DNA from: Novosphingobium sp. 17-62-19
GTDB lineage: Bacteria > Pseudomonadota > Alphaproteobacteria > Sphingomonadales > Sphingomonadaceae
Direction: 5' to 3'
DNA: 64,000 nucleotides
NCBI RefSeq assembly: GCF_002256775.1
Contig: NZ_NCII01000034.1
Coordinates: 1-64,000, forward strand
Shown in pieces: positions 63,804-64,000 of this stretch (positions within the stretch are counted from its first letter, which is position 1; every line of letters begins with the position of its first letter). Position numbers and translations under genes: made by a program. The notes under the pieces were generated by a model. That model had not been told where the DNA came from and did not search any database. It was given only the letters and a program-made list of their open reading frames with translations.

Positions 63804-64000
63804 GCGCTCCGGGCGGCGTCCCTCATCCTCCCCGGCACGGGGAGGGGGACCGCCCGAAGGGTGGTGGAGGGGGTTCACCCCAAACACAACGCCCGATAGT
63901 CTACCGCGCCCGCCAGCTTCGGCGGGAGATGACAAAGCCCGAAGTCATGCTGTGGCAAGTGCTGCGGCAACGTCCGAGGGGACTGAAATTCCGCAGGCAG
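63800..64000 (+). CDS. DUF559 domain protein (endonuclease-like), partial at window end
   Basis: The frame from a TTG at 63800, overlapping the pntAA stop, is open to the window edge (67 codons). From about residue 33 it reads VYRARQLRREMTKPEVMLWQ and then a LRQRPRGLKFRRQ segment, the start of DUF559, a Vsr-like PD-(D/E)xK fold protein. The first 30 codons are translated dispersed repeat (Gly/Pro-rich). An ATG at 63929 is probably too late. The gene continues beyond the window. Confidence 0.7.
   Translation, partial: MSAPGGVPHPPRHGEGDRPKGGGGGSPQTQRPIVYRARQLRREMTKPEVMLWQVLRQRPRGLKFRRQ
63821..63880. repeat. Dispersed CTCCCC/GGGGAG-type repeat preceding the DUF559 gene
   Basis: CCTCCCCGGCACGGGGAGGGGGACC is a short inverted repeat followed by CGCCCGAAGGGTGGTGGAGG, a unit common between genes in proteobacteria and frequently found in front of DUF559 genes. 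Here it is read through as the Gly-rich N-terminus of the partial gene. Confidence 0.6.

Overview
The window is a GC-rich, gene-dense chromosomal segment of an alphaproteobacterium, most likely a sphingomonad close to Novosphingobium. This rests on gene content (no rRNA is present): an ALAS-type hemA, an orphan CcrM GANTC methylase, a crtY-crtI-crtB carotenoid operon, the 40-residue aa3 oxidase subunit IV next to pntAA, a lepB-rnc-era operon, plsY-dprA-topA order, an N-terminally extended folP, and the paired palindromic repeats common in sphingomonad genomes.

Layout. 1-1,060: edge of an integrated element; a truncated serine recombinase abuts the 5' fragment of a radical SAM gene cut at its [4Fe-4S] motif. 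1,113-12,660: housekeeping genes (moaB, slt, a degenerate uracil-DNA-glycosylase-like gene, ETF-QO, ispE, N-formylglutamate amidohydrolase, ilvD, a lipoprotein, nnrED, an RlmD-like methyltransferase). 12,670-16,690: tandem MAPEG proteins, a btaA-btaB pair for betaine lipid synthesis and a threonine/serine dehydratase. 16,768-22,423: a polyamine locus (carboxyspermidine dehydrogenase, carboxyspermidine decarboxylase, ornithine decarboxylase with a structured speF-like leader), interrupted by a GxxExxY cassette bounded by 30-nt inverted repeats. 22,432-30,750: nitroreductase, hemA, MBL hydrolase, murI, plsY, dprA and a topA with an apparent internal deletion of about 103 nt near its start. 30,760-40,600: GT39 protein, SGNH hydrolase, era, rnc, lepB, pgi, gor and a molybdopterin/cytochrome b pair. 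40,685-45,640: the carotenoid operon, containing a LOG-family gene, then UPF0314. 45,706-57,660: TPP riboswitch and an apparently N-truncated thiC, then many small genes, dapD, a HAD phosphatase, a sugar dehydrogenase and rnhB. 57,673-64,000: a dense GANTC cluster with a hairpin upstream of ccrM, then folP, an SDR, a sigma-54-type response regulator, aa3 subunit IV, pntAA and a partial DUF559 gene.

Genes that work together: ODC makes putrescine, which the dehydrogenase/decarboxylase pair converts to spermidine using aspartate semialdehyde; BtaA and BtaB act in series on diacylglycerol; CrtB, CrtI and CrtY run from GGPP to beta-carotene; LepB, RNase III and Era form the usual maturation operon; the cytochrome b and YedY-like proteins form a membrane redox pair. 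Three conserved genes (topA, thiC and the response regulator) look damaged close to their 5' ends. That may be real decay or an assembly problem, and it should be resolved before physiology is inferred.
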